Of a stretch of 64,000 nt of DNA, positions 9,600 to 21,100 are shown piece after piece. Within the stretch, counting starts at the first letter, position 1. Every line of letters begins with the position of its first letter. Where the stretch lies: positions 4,448,610 through 4,512,609 of the forward strand of contig CM067095.1 of the NCBI GenBank assembly GCA_034008185.1, read 5' to 3'. The stretch comes from Gorsachius magnificus. Lineage: Eukaryota > Chordata > Aves > Pelecaniformes > Ardeidae. Below the pieces are notes generated by a model, which searched no databases, was not told where the DNA came from, and saw only the letters and a list, made by a program, of their open reading frames with translations. Both the position numbers and the translations under genes were made by a program.

Positions 9600-12500
9600 T
9601 GTTGGGTTATAAAATAGAAAAACTGAAGAGTTCTCAAAAAAGCAAAGCTGCAGCCTCTGCTCCAGAAGGCTTTTGAGAGTCCAAAATCCAGCTGACACAG
9701 GGAAGCAGCCCCATGACAAGGGAGGCTGGAAGGTGTAGGCAAGGATCTCTGCAGAGCCCTTGCCAGGGCACCTGGGTGACAATAACAAGCTGACAGGTAG
9801 GCAAGGCTCAGATGCCAGGTTTGTACCTTAGCTGCTGGCCTCTCAGAGTCGGTAGGTCTAGGAGAGGCACAGTGCCCTAAGGTTTCTCCATGGCTTGTGG
9901 CTGCAGGACAGTTTGGCAAGCAGACTGGCTGCCAAGATCCAGAGCCGCACTCCCTTCCTGCCTGTTTCAAAATATTTTGGTTTTGCACTCAGTTCAAAGC
10001 ATAATACCCAAATCCTCCACGGAGGAGCATTAGCATTCCCGCACTGCTCTTCTAGATCCTGATCAGCTCTCAGATATATCATTTCCACTTTATAGCACTC
10101 GTTCTCTTTTATTTTTTCATTCACAACCAATTTGATCTGGAGTTTAGCCTCAGAAAGTTGCCAGTTTTGTTCTAATTACAGGGGACACAGAGCCAAAACC
10201 TCAGATATTATCATGTGTGAGCGGGTGGGAAAGTCAGCAGGGAGAGCAGCACACAGGCTTCCTGGCCTCAGCGTCTCACCCCAGGCAGGCACGGGGCTGG
10301 GATCTAACCCTTGCTCCCCGCTGCCCTGAACATGATGCTGCAGAGCTGAGCTCCCTGCTTGGATTTGGGCCGTGGTATGATCGCTATATGTTTCCATGCC
10401 TATAGCTTGCACCCCAGGAAGAAAGTTCTCTGAAAGTAAGCCCTTAGATAACCCAGTATCAGGTGCAGAGAGAAAATTAAAGGCAGGGAGCTATGGGAGA
10501 GGCTGCTGAGGAAGAGAGACAGAGGGTCTCTTACAGAAAGAGTAAACTGGGAGCTGCAGGCCACGTGGGATCTGGTCACACAAGCTTTCCATATCGATCA
10601 GCCTAAATTCTCTATGGGTATTCTCTGTCTATTCCCAGCTGTCTGATTTCCTGGTGGATTTTAGTTGGAGTTTTTAAATATTTTCTTATCTGCGGTACTT
10701 CTCTGCTTGAAGATCCTTCCCCGCCTTTGGTCAGAGATGCTGACAAAGCTCTCTGAGCTGTCAGTTCCTCAGTCTTTTCCCTGCAAGATGACAAAAGGTG
10801 GTTGAAAGCACTGGGGTGGCTGATGCTGTTTTATTTTGAGCCTTCATCAGGGGAAAAAAAAAAAAGAGCATGGAGAAGTGCATGGAGCGTGTCTGCAGTG
10901 GTGACTAATGACTATTAGACCCTTATTGCTGTCAGGTGAACTAGTAGCCGAGCCTCAGACATGTGGTCATTGTCAAGAGGAATTTTTGACTCCCCTCTTA
11001 GGAGCACCTCCTCCTCTCCTCCTCAGCCATTAATTACTTCCACCATCCTTCCAAACTGCCAAGGAGTGAGGAGCAGCAGAGCTGGAGATGAAAGGAAGCA
11101 GCGGCTGCCCCGGTTTCCAGGTCTTTCAAATAACCAGTCTGTAATAACTTCCACAGCCGAGGGAAATGGGCAAGCTGTGGGAGGAAGGTCAGCACTAAGG
11201 GGAGGAAGGCTCTCGCGTAGCAATGATGTAGTGGCTCCTAATGGAAGAAACCTGTGGAATTAATCAAGCGCTGTGCCTCATTTGTTAATGACAGCATGCC
11301 TGAAACGTGCACCAGCCTCTTGTTGGTGGGTAGCTGGGACCCTGGAAGCCTGGCCAGGCTGTCAGTGTGGGGACTGGGGTCTCAGCGCCATGGACAAGCC
11401 CAGTGGCAGTGGATGCTGAGAGTGACAAGATGCTGGGACAGGACATGGCTGTCCGTGTGCCTCATCTGTCCAAGCCGGCTGTGAGGGAGCTTGGAGTGGG
11501 GCTGGTGCTGACCTCCCATGCTTGGCTTCCAGGCTGTCATGCGTGAAGTCGGTCACGCTCAGTTTCCCCCAGATTAGCGCGGGGTATTGAGATGACATTG
11601 TTCTGGCTTGCTCGCTGCAGAAAGCAGCAACTCTGTGGAACCAGTTAAGGCGGTTTGGGCCCAGCTTCCATCTCCTCACCCCCCACACATGCTCCAGAGT
11701 TTGGCCTTGATTTCATGGGCCAAAGATGAGCAAGAATCAAAGTGGAATAATTACTGCTAGCACACGGGGCAAATCCCCAGCCCCTCACCCCCAGGCTGCC
11801 TCCATGGGCTAAGCACGCAGGCTCGGCGAACGAGGTGTGCTAGGAGAGCGGTTCTCCTTGCATCCCAGCAAGGGGTGCTGGCAAGCAGAACCCACCACAG
11901 CTTCTTGATTTATGGGAGAAATTGCTAACGTGGTTTTGGAGAGCATTTGATGTTTGCACCCCCCAAACACTGTCTCTACTTTGCACATGGGTAAGGACAT
12001 CCTGGGGGCAGCAAAGTCACCCAGCGCTCCTGGAGGTTCCTTGACATTGGTGTCCCTGTAGCAAACCAGCCCAGGGGATGTGTTCGGGCTGGCTGCACCC
12101 TTGTGCCCTGCCTCACTGCTCCCAGCTGTGCTCTCACCTCTGGCAGCAAATAACTGCCGAAAGCGTTGCTCAGATTGCTGGGGGACTGCTCTGCTCCTGA
12201 TGAAGGCTGGAGACTGGTCTTGGCATCCTGACCTGCCAGTCCTGCTGTGCTGTGCTTTGTGCTCCTTGGACAGAGATGAAGCTTTGGCCCTCCACGTGTC
12301 TGATGCAGTTAACATGTTAGGCCTATGTGACTCCATAGAGAATTGCAGATATGAATGGATAGCAAGTAATGCGTCTTCTCAGATATTATAGTCTTCCTAT
12401 GTATATAAAAAATAACGTACAGTCTCATTATAGGAAACATATGTGTCCTTTCTCCATAGGCTGGGCAGATTTCTGTTTGAAGAAATGACAGTCTGACCAA

Positions 12501-12640
12501 AATGCCAAGCCCCGTATAGTATCGCGTTACACCCAGGAGAGGGGCTGCGTTTTCTGAACCTAAGGCTCTTTTTAAGCTCCAATCCCCTTCAAAGGAGTGC
12601 AGCTGCACACTGCCTGGTGGGGAAGGGTCTTCAAAATATC
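9600..12640. other. non-coding DNA, candidate conserved segment inside
   Basis: It contains the open frames 9515-9988 (157 codons, minus) and 11809-12336 (175 codons, minus). Both are Ser/Ala/Pro-rich, without domains, and in GC-rich DNA, so I do not call them genes. The segment 10930-11300 holds AT-rich homeodomain-type cores (attaatta, ggaattaatca, gttaatgac) and a CATTGT SOX-type core in otherwise non-repetitive DNA. It resembles a conserved non-coding element. Confidence 0.5.
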
Positions 12641-12649
12641 TGTGAGGTC

Positions 12650-12745
12650 ACTGTCTGATCTTGGATTAGTCATTTACTGCCCCATCCATACCTCAACTTC
12701 TCCACTGGTAAAATTGCAATAATACCTATTGACCTTTCAGCAGAT
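12650..12745 (+). repeat. MIR-like SINE remnant
   Basis: 'gatcttggattagtcattta', then 'cctcaacttctccactggtaaaattg' (split here to key words) and 'aataatacctattgacct' follow the order of the conserved MIR core and 3' region (gaccttgggcaagtcactt, cctcagtttcc, taaaatggggataataccta). Sense orientation. No tail preserved. Confidence 0.65.
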
Positions 12746-13684
12746 TTTCAAGATCACTTGCAGAAAATACTATGGGGCAAAACCACAATGTGAGAAAATG
12801 TAAAAGGATAGATTGTCTTGTGCTTGTCAATAGTCCTGATTCCTTTTTAGGTAATGACATTTATTGATGCCGTGGATTATGAGCTTTGAAAAGTCAAATG
12901 ATTGGAAATTATTCTTCTGAAAGATTGGTGTGTGTGGGGACTGTTTCAGAAGCTGTAGTCAGAAGTGCCTTAAAGCTCACTTGTTTGAGACACAAACATC
13001 GCTGTGTAATGCTAGCACACTTGAAAAGCTGAAAGTGAGATTCGGTGGCTTGGGTTCATATTTCCCAGCCACAAGAAATACCAAGAAGTAGATAAACATC
13101 CCGTCTTAGGAAGATGGGAGGTGCTGAGCTTTGAGCCCCTTGAAAACTTGGCCTTTAAAAGCCAGCCAAATGCCTTGCAGCATTCCTGTCGCTGCAATAA
13201 CTCTGGGCATGGCTGGCTGGTCCTCTGGGAGCTGTGGGCCACGTGCCAGCGGTGGGGCATCTTCAGTCACACACCTCCCTGAAACAGCAGCTCGCGGGCT
13301 CAGAGCCTGGGCATTTGCAGGTGCATCAGGATACCTCCAGCCTCATCCCTGGGCTGATGCGGCGGCATGAGTTGGACAGCCCAGAAACAGGGCTTCATCA
13401 ACTCAGAAATACTTCTCTGGGAAGAGGTGAAGGTACCATGTACTTTTTAATGCGATGATCTCAAGCTATGCTTACGCTTTAGGCAGGTAATGTGGAAATG
13501 TGAACAACTGCAGACTCCCCCTTGTGCGCAGCGTGCTCTGACTGACAAACCTGACACCCCGGGATTCTTTCATAATTGGCTGGTGTGCGTATGTGCGTCT
13601 CAGAGTGAGCCCTCACACTTTTTTCAGCCCAGTGATAAATTAAAGTCTTTACTCCCATTAAAGTATTAAATTTTAGCTAAGTCC

Positions 13685-13731
13685 TTAATTAAGCCCTCCT
13701 TGCTTTAATTAAGGCATTAAGATTTAATTAA
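13685..13731. promoter_or_regulatory. triple TTAATTAA homeodomain-type site array
   Basis: Exact TTAATTAA octamers lie at 13685-13692, 13705-13712 and 13724-13731, spaced 20 and 19 bp start to start, about two helical turns each. More ATTAAA/TTAAAG strings lie just upstream (13638-13675). TAATTA is the core bound by many homeodomain proteins (Antp, LIM and paired classes). Regular, roughly helical-phase spacing would let several factors bind one DNA face. Enhancer function is inferred. An AT-rich slippage origin is possible, although the spacers differ in sequence. Confidence 0.35.
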
Positions 13732-13739
13732 AAGTTAAC

Positions 13740-14980
13740 ACATTGGCAAAATCTCCTTTCTCTTCTGCCTTAACTCCACTGGAGCAGGTTGTGGCCCCAG
13801 ATGTCAACTGATGCTATAAAATCAGGAGAACCTTTCTGAATGTTTTCCCCTGTGTGTGCGAGCAGGCTGAAGTGCATGCCAGCACTTGTCAGCAGAGCCC
13901 TGTGACCGACGGGTGCATCCAGCGTAGCTTTTGGCAGCACATGGGGACGGGTGCAGTGCACCCAGCCTCTCCTCCCAACTCCTTTCCTCTGGTCCATAAG
14001 GCAGAGCCCATCTGAGGCTCCACTCTGGGCAGCCTTCCCCAAGACACCGCAGGGAAAATCTCTGTATGCAGCTTTGCCCGCAGCTCGTCCAGGACAGTCA
14101 TTAAGCAGACATTTACATTGCTGCGTCTTGTCTTTAGGTGCAGATTCTGGTCCCTAGACTGGCCAGGCAGATAAGCTTCCAAGAAAAAGGTTTTCAAACC
14201 AAAAACCTTGTCCCCTTCAAAACCAGATTGTTGCTATTTATCTGGGCACATACAGGATCTTGGCTTTGCTTCAAGCCCCAGAATTATTTGGCACATTTTT
14301 TTTTTTTTATTTTAAATGGCTTATTGTAAACCAGGCTTTTGGCTGTGACCAAAACCAACATTTGGAGCAGGGAAGGATCATCTTTCAGCTGGCCCTGGGT
14401 GGCTTTGTGCAGCTCCCACGGAGTTGTGTGTGAGGGGGATCAAACTTGGAGGAAGATCCCACCCTCGGTGTAAAATTAAAATAAAAGCAGCAGAATTTTT
14501 AACAGCAAAAAAATTAGTTCTGGAAAGTGGCGAGAAGGTGTGAGAATATGCCTTGTAATAAATCCACTAGCTGAAAACTACAGCGAGTCACAGGAGCTGA
14601 GGATATCAGCCAGGACATGGCTGGCTCAGTTCCAGGCTGGTCCAGCGAGAAGCCCGGTGGGAGAATACGCTGGATTATTTATCTGAGCAAACATATTCCA
14701 CGTGCTCTCCTGGACTTGCTGGTGCCTTGCTGAAATCCAGCATGGGTTTCTTGACACTTCAGTGCACCCTGGCTTCATTGTTTCAAAGGGAGGTGAAGCA
14801 CCTGGGCATGGAAGGCAAAAGCACTGTATTCCATCTTAGTCTTTTAGTCATGTTTCACTGAAATCTTCCATCAAAATCTGCATACTCTGACTTGTCAAAA
14901 CCAGCTCATCCCAGCTGTCACTGCAAAAGCCCCTTTCCTTGAAGCAGAATAGAATTGGCAAGGAGAAAACTGCATTTTTA
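13740..14980. other. non-coding DNA, no gene seen
   Basis: Small open frames only (about 100 codons at most). A T tract of about twelve to thirteen bases lies near 14296-14310. No recognised repeat. Confidence 0.6.
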
Positions 14981-14984
14981 ATAG

Positions 14985-15100
14985 GTTGCATTTCTTCAGC
15001 ACTTCTCTTCCAGGGACCTCAAAGATTTCTGAAATGCTAATGACACCCTTGCAGGTCATATATTACTACCTTGTTTTCAAGTCAAGGAAACCAAAGCACC
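14985..15100 (-). repeat. MIR/amniote SINE 3' half
   Basis: The plus strand reads 'cagcacttctcttccaggga', 'cctcaaagatttctgaaatgc', 'acacccttgcaggtcatata', then 'gtcaaggaaaccaaagcac'. This is the reverse-complement order of the 3' half of MIR-type amniote SINEs (tagcacttttcatccaggga, ctcaaagcgctttacaaac, cacccctgtgaggtaggta, gggaaactgaggcac). The match in block order is good despite substitutions. Confidence 0.6.
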
Positions 15101-18100
15101 CCATTAGAGCAAGCTCCCAACAGCTCCTCATCATCAGAAGTCTTGGCTGCCAGCATCTTGCTTTCATGGGGACCCTGGCTGCTCCGCTGCAGAGGTGTGC
15201 ATATGGCCAGTGTCAGCAGCAAGCATGCTTTCTCCCTGGCCACACAGTGGGTGTTCATCTTGCCCTATTTTGGAAAGAAACTAGGTGTCCCAGGAGGTTC
15301 TGGGCAGATGCATACTAACAAAGTACAAATCTATGTGGCCTCTTCTCCACAGGAGAACTCCTCAGCTCTGATGCAGAGTCCTGCATAAGCCCTTTTCTCA
15401 AACATTAAGAAGGAGAACAACTTTTACTCCCTGTGTAGAACAGAAGGCTGTCCCAGGGTCATCTGTGATTTGGGCTCCTACACCAGTAACAGCTTCTTGA
15501 ATATTGACTCTAGAGCATCTGCTTTGGCCATCAGGCTTGTGCATCTTCCTGCCCGTGGCTTTCTGCCTGGCTTGCTGTGCTGCTGCTGGGCTTTGGGTGC
15601 TCCTGCAGGCAACGCATATGCTCACCCCCTGCATTGCACAGATTAACAGCTTTGGCCTTTCGAACTTTAAGATGCTGGGTCCAGCACTGCTGAAATTTGT
15701 GCTTGGACAGTGGCTCTTGGGGCCAGTGGGGCTGGACAGAGAGAGGGAATCTGGCACACTGTGCAGTCACAGCTGCCAAGTTCTTCCTCAGCAGCGATAC
15801 TGTGAAAATCGTAATGCTTTTTGCATGATCTTCCTATATAATTGCTTTAAAATTCTGACAGAAGTAATTAAAGGTTGTGTTTGAACCAGTACAAGATGGC
15901 AAGGGACCTGAAACCAGATCTGCAATGGAGATTTTTCAGTCAAAATGGGAAAAAGCCCATTATTGGCAGCAGATCTGCAAAAACAACCCTCCTGGCCTTC
16001 CAGCACTCAGAAGGATGGAGGCAGCGGTCAGCTTGTGTGTCCCGTGAGCCCGACAGTGTGCTGCTACTTGGGCTGCATGTGCCCACAGTAAAGCCCTGGA
16101 CATGGAGGGGAGCAAGGGGACCCCTGTGGTGGTGCGGCGTGCTGTGCCATGCCATATTGTGCTAGGCCATGGAGTTTCCCCACCAACTGTCCCCATGTGC
16201 TGCAGCAGTGATGGTGGTGGCGCCGGCTGAACAGTGGGGACAAGGCTGGATCTTGAGTGGTGCAGGAGGCAGCTGGGTTGTACCTGCAGCTCCCCTGGTT
16301 TTAACACACACAGTGACTTCGTGTAAAGCAGGCGGTGCAAGGCAGTGCCATCTGAAATACCTTCTGTAGATTTAGGTTGGTAGAATAGGAGTTAAGCAGA
16401 GCCCACCTTCCTGCTTAACACCAGGCCTCTCAGCAATGGGAAGTGGGTTTATTTCTTTCCTAAATAAACTGGAATTCATATAGAAATATAAGCGCTGGCA
16501 GCACCCTCGGGAGCCCAGCGATGGAAAGCAAATGAGAACAGAAGTAGCTAACCGCATTTGGAGACAGACATTAAGCCACGCAGCCTATTGCTGATGACCT
16601 GTAATAACCAGCCCAGCAGTTTGTGTTTAGCTTGCACCCACCTCTGTGCATCGTGTGTTGGTAAAAATACCTGGAAAAACTCCTGCTTTTTGCAGGCTGT
16701 CTCTGGCTCACGAAGAGAGTGGTGGCTAGAGCTGCGGTGGGAGGGAATTTCACAGGTCTCAGCTCTCTGGGGAGAGGAGAGAGGCCGCGTGAGTGAGGAG
16801 GCTGGCAGCATGATCCCAGGCAGCCAGGGAGAGCTGGTCAGTCTGCGTTGCAGGCCCCGTGCTGGTTCCCGCTGTGAGATCCCAGGAGGGCTGGAGGAGA
16901 TGATGAGATGTGAAATGCTGCTATTCTGGACTGTGCGTTATATGCACCAAGAGAGAAGGGAACAGAGCACGCAGGGTGGTGAATTCAGCCCAGATGCATC
17001 TTGGCAAATGTTCCTGGAGAAAAGCTTGATGTTCAGATGCTCTCACCTGAGCTTGATCTAGAAAGGTGCTTAGAAATGGTGACATCCTTGTGTAGCAGCA
17101 GAGCTCATGCGTGTGAGGCTGCCTTATACTTCAGTGGCTTTCTCAGTGCTGATAACTGCTGGGAATCTGATCTCTGCCATAAACCTGGGAGCACCTCTTG
17201 GGAGTCTGTTGGGTTTAATGTGTCACTTCTGAAAGGCTCTTCCCTGTATTTTGTCATGCCTCAGGCAGAGTTTACCCCAAGGCCCCTGGCCACCCTCCAG
17301 CAGTGTCCCGGGTTGGAACAAGGGACTGCACACTCTGCAAGCACCTTCTTGTCATCCTGAGGTGCCTGGGCACTCACAACAGCCGAGAAGAAACCCACGC
17401 TTCTCTGCTCCCTCTTTGCATGGGATACGTGTGATGATAGGAAGTGGGAAACTTGCCAGGGTATGAAAACATCTCATCCTTGAGGAAATAAGTCCCTGCG
17501 GGGAGCCATTCCTGAGGAGTGGGCAAGACAGCTTGGGAAGTGAGTCCAGGAATGTGGGATGCCTGCTTGCCAAGGAAGCACTGCGTCTGCCGGCTCAAAA
17601 GGGAGGAATTACTGGAATGTTTGGGGGATCCAAGCTATGTCATTGTGAGATAGGAACCGACAGGATTAGGAATAAACCCTTAATGGAGAAAGGTTACAAA
17701 CTAGCCCCCGCCCCATTTGGTGATCACGGGAACTTGGCAGGCTCTGGAGAAGAGCCAAGATTTACAAGTGACCTGATGTGGTTCAGTAAGTCGGGCACTC
17801 AGCAGCAAGGCCTGAGTTGTGTGATGGCACTCATGAAATCATACATTTTTATAGTGTCTGATATTAGCCCCTCTGCCCTGGCTCACTGGAGCAGCTCTCC
17901 CAGGCAGAGGGGCTGTCATGCCTCGGCTGAGGTGCTGGGTGATGGACAGCACAGAGGCAGAAGAGCCTTTTACTGATTGTTTAACTACATTTAAACTAAG
18001 TCTTTTGCCAGCATGTCTGTGTGACCTGAATTTTTTTTTTCACATCCAAACCCAGTTCCTTGGTGCTAGTGCGATGTCCCAGGGTATGCAAAACCTGGAA

Positions 18101-21100
18101 CACTACATCACAGCAGCTTTTGGGAAACATTTCCAGCTCCATAGCCAAAAGAAAGACCACAGTGTGGTCTGTGTTAACATCCCCACTGCCTGGCACTGTT
18201 TCAGCACTGGCTGCTCAGCAGTTCCTGGCCTTGAGACAATACTGGTGCCAAAGGATTCAGAAAAGGATCAGAGGTATGTGTGACTCCCCAAAATGCCCAG
18301 AACCCCAGTTATAAAGTTTAAAAGTTTTAAAGCTTTCCTGCTCCAGATCATACATGTGGCTTTCAGGGAACAGGGAAAGAGGCTTGTGTCCATTTTAGCC
18401 CCCAGCTGTCTGCTACAGAGCGTGTGGGTATGTTTGTTGGGCTGTAACAGCTGAATTTCCACATGCCATTTCTTGATTCCAGTTACCCAGAACTTCAAAC
18501 CCTGTAAGGTGTACTGTAGCTGGACACTGAACAGAATGACCTGAGACCCACTCAGCTTTTCAGCCTTGTCCTAACAGCCCCTAAGACCACCAGGAAGACA
18601 TGATGCAAAAGCACATTTGCAGCATCATGTGACTTTTGGGAAGATCTAACTCCTAAAGATTCCCATGAGCTCTGTAAGTGTCTTTGGCTGGCTGGGAGAG
18701 GCACAAATATGGCTATGCTGCTGGGGGCACAGGACCATGTTCTCATGGAGCAGTTGTGTAGCAAGACTGGTATTTTGCTTTGAAAGTACACCTTGAACTT
18801 TGGTTTGAAGAGCACAAAAAGGAAGAAGGATTAACAGGATGAGGGGAAGAGCTTTTCAATTAGTAGGAGTGGGAGTTTTCTGGGTCAGGGAGTTGCATGT
18901 CAGTTCTGAGACAGAAGCAGAGAGCAGGTCCCAACTAGTGACTAGATATGAATGTGTTTAGCAAAGGTGGTTTTGCACCTCTTTTCCTGTAGAATTAGGT
19001 GGGTTTTCTAGGAGGTTGAGCTCTGATTTCTGATCAGGGTAAAATCTGTTTCAGGCAATACTCTTGGGTTTATCTCAAGAGAAAGCCTGGGTAGCATGAT
19101 GATGGGGGTGGCTAAGGAAGAGGGTCTGTTGCTTGTATTAGGAGCTTGAGGATACCTTCATAAATGGTCAGCCATGGAGCAGTGGGGATTTCCTTTGTTA
19201 TGAATTAATACATCTGTCCTGGCTTCCCCCACCCAGACAACTTGGATGTAGTCACTTACTTGCAGAACAAATTCCAAAGGTCTACAGGGATTAGCATGAT
19301 GCTAACAAACTAAAACCAGTATTGAGATGAAGAATTGGTTTCAAAGAACCAAAACCACAAATGCTTTGGAGTGTTTAATATATGACCAAATACAAGGACA
19401 GCTGGATGGAGAATTTATTGGATTTGGGGTTAAGTTCCTAGAGCCTGTTTTTCATGGAGCTGTGGTGTCTGCCTAAATGAGCAACCTGTTGCACAGGTGG
19501 AATTTGAGCTAGAAGGCTTCATAAGACTTTGGATTACAGGGCACCACATATTAGGAAACCACAGATAACAGCTTATAAGACACTCGTGTGTCCATAGAAA
19601 TTCCTGCTTTTTGGCTTTTAAACTTATTTGTACTGAGTTCAAAGACTGTCTGTGGAAATTGAGAGGGACAGGGTGAGGGGGACAGAGAGGGACCCTAGGA
19701 GAAGAGTCAGGGAGAGAGGTTAAGAAGGATGGGCTCTGGGAACTCTGCTCCCCTGAGCACTACAAGCAGGAGAGAGTCTGGGAGACATTTGGAGTGTGAG
19801 GAGGCAGTCATGTTCCTGGAGTGCAGGATGATGGTGGGTAGAGGCAAAGGGAAAGGTGAGCATGGAAGAGTTGGAGGGGAAAATGGATGGGTTTCAGCAG
19901 GCTGTGAGTGCCAGGCTGCAGATATCTATGGGTGAAAACAATCATAGGAAATTAACTTTCAATGGCCAGCTTTATACTGTAAATTCTTTGCTACAAGGTC
20001 TGTAATTGCCTTGGTTTCCATAACACACCTAACTTCTCCACTACTTGACGTCATCCTAGAGCACTTTACCAAGGAGACAGCAAAATTCCCAGACCTAAAG
20101 CAAACAGAAATAAAGTGACTCATTTATATTTCATCAGCAGTTCTCCAGCAGGTGATGTGGGATGTGAATTCAGATTCACAAATACAGAAATTTTATTACA
20201 TATATTAATTCTGTGTATTAGCATAATTCTACATAGTGATTCTATGCACTAATGACTATAAAGATATACCCAAAATTATTTATTTCTTGAGGTTTTCAAA
20301 GAAGACTGTATAACAAAACTAAAGTCTAGGCAGAAGGATGTGACCTCTACTTAGGAAAGGTTCATGCAAAGACTGAAATTCTTTGAGTCATGGCCATCTT
20401 GAAGCTTGTGGGGAAGGGATAAGAGAATGGAGTTTGAAAGAAAAAAAGCCTCTGTTTGTTAGTTTTATTAGGAAGGTATTTTAATGATAATTTTCCCCTC
20501 TGTTCTTTCACAGAGTGATAAGAATCTTTTCTTCTTGTTTCTTGGAGGGCACTGGAAGGCATCATGGGTCAGCTAGACTGCCCTTTATCCTCTCCCATCC
20601 ATCACGGTTCTGGCTGGTGATGGGTTCAAGGTGTTGCAGGTTTGAGATCCTAAGCAGTTCCTAATGCCTCCTCCACACTCTGAAGCCTGCCTTGTTTTTT
20701 CAGTAATCCAACCTTTCCCCTTCACCCACGAGAGAGTTTAAAGCATCTGCTACCACAGCTCTCTGAAGAAAATGGGGAAACTGATAAAGAGTTTTTGTTG
20801 TGCTTTGATTTCCAGGGGAAAATTTCATCCTAGTAATAGTGGCACACTGATACATTTTTCTTATAGGCTAAAAATGAAGCATGAAAAATCCCAAGAAAAT
20901 AACTTAGCGCTGGCTTCAGTGCTATTATACTGTTACAAAGGACAAATAGGGCACAATTATATTTGTGCCCAAAGATTTTATTTTTCAGGGTCACAAATGA
21001 GACATAGAAGCCAAATTCTATCCTGTGCAGCCCAACAACTTTAATGACTTCTGAATTGTCATGTCTTGATATAAACCAGGACTGCCTATATATTTAGTTC

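Noticed and set aside
9515..9988. 157-codon open frame on the minus strand
   Set aside because: It overlaps the MIR-like repeat at 9415-9570 at its end, other overlapping frames are present, and there is no domain.
11809..12336. 175-codon open frame on the minus strand
   Set aside because: No recognisable domain, low-complexity composition, and a 103-codon frame on the opposite strand overlaps it.
15504..15884. 126-codon hydrophobic open frame, possible membrane protein
   Set aside because: Hydrophobicity comes from T-rich codons. The opposite strand carries frames of similar length and there is no family match.
16558..17061. 167-codon open frame on the plus strand
   Set aside because: No family resemblance, and opposite-strand frames overlap it. 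Its Cys residues show no metal-binding spacing.
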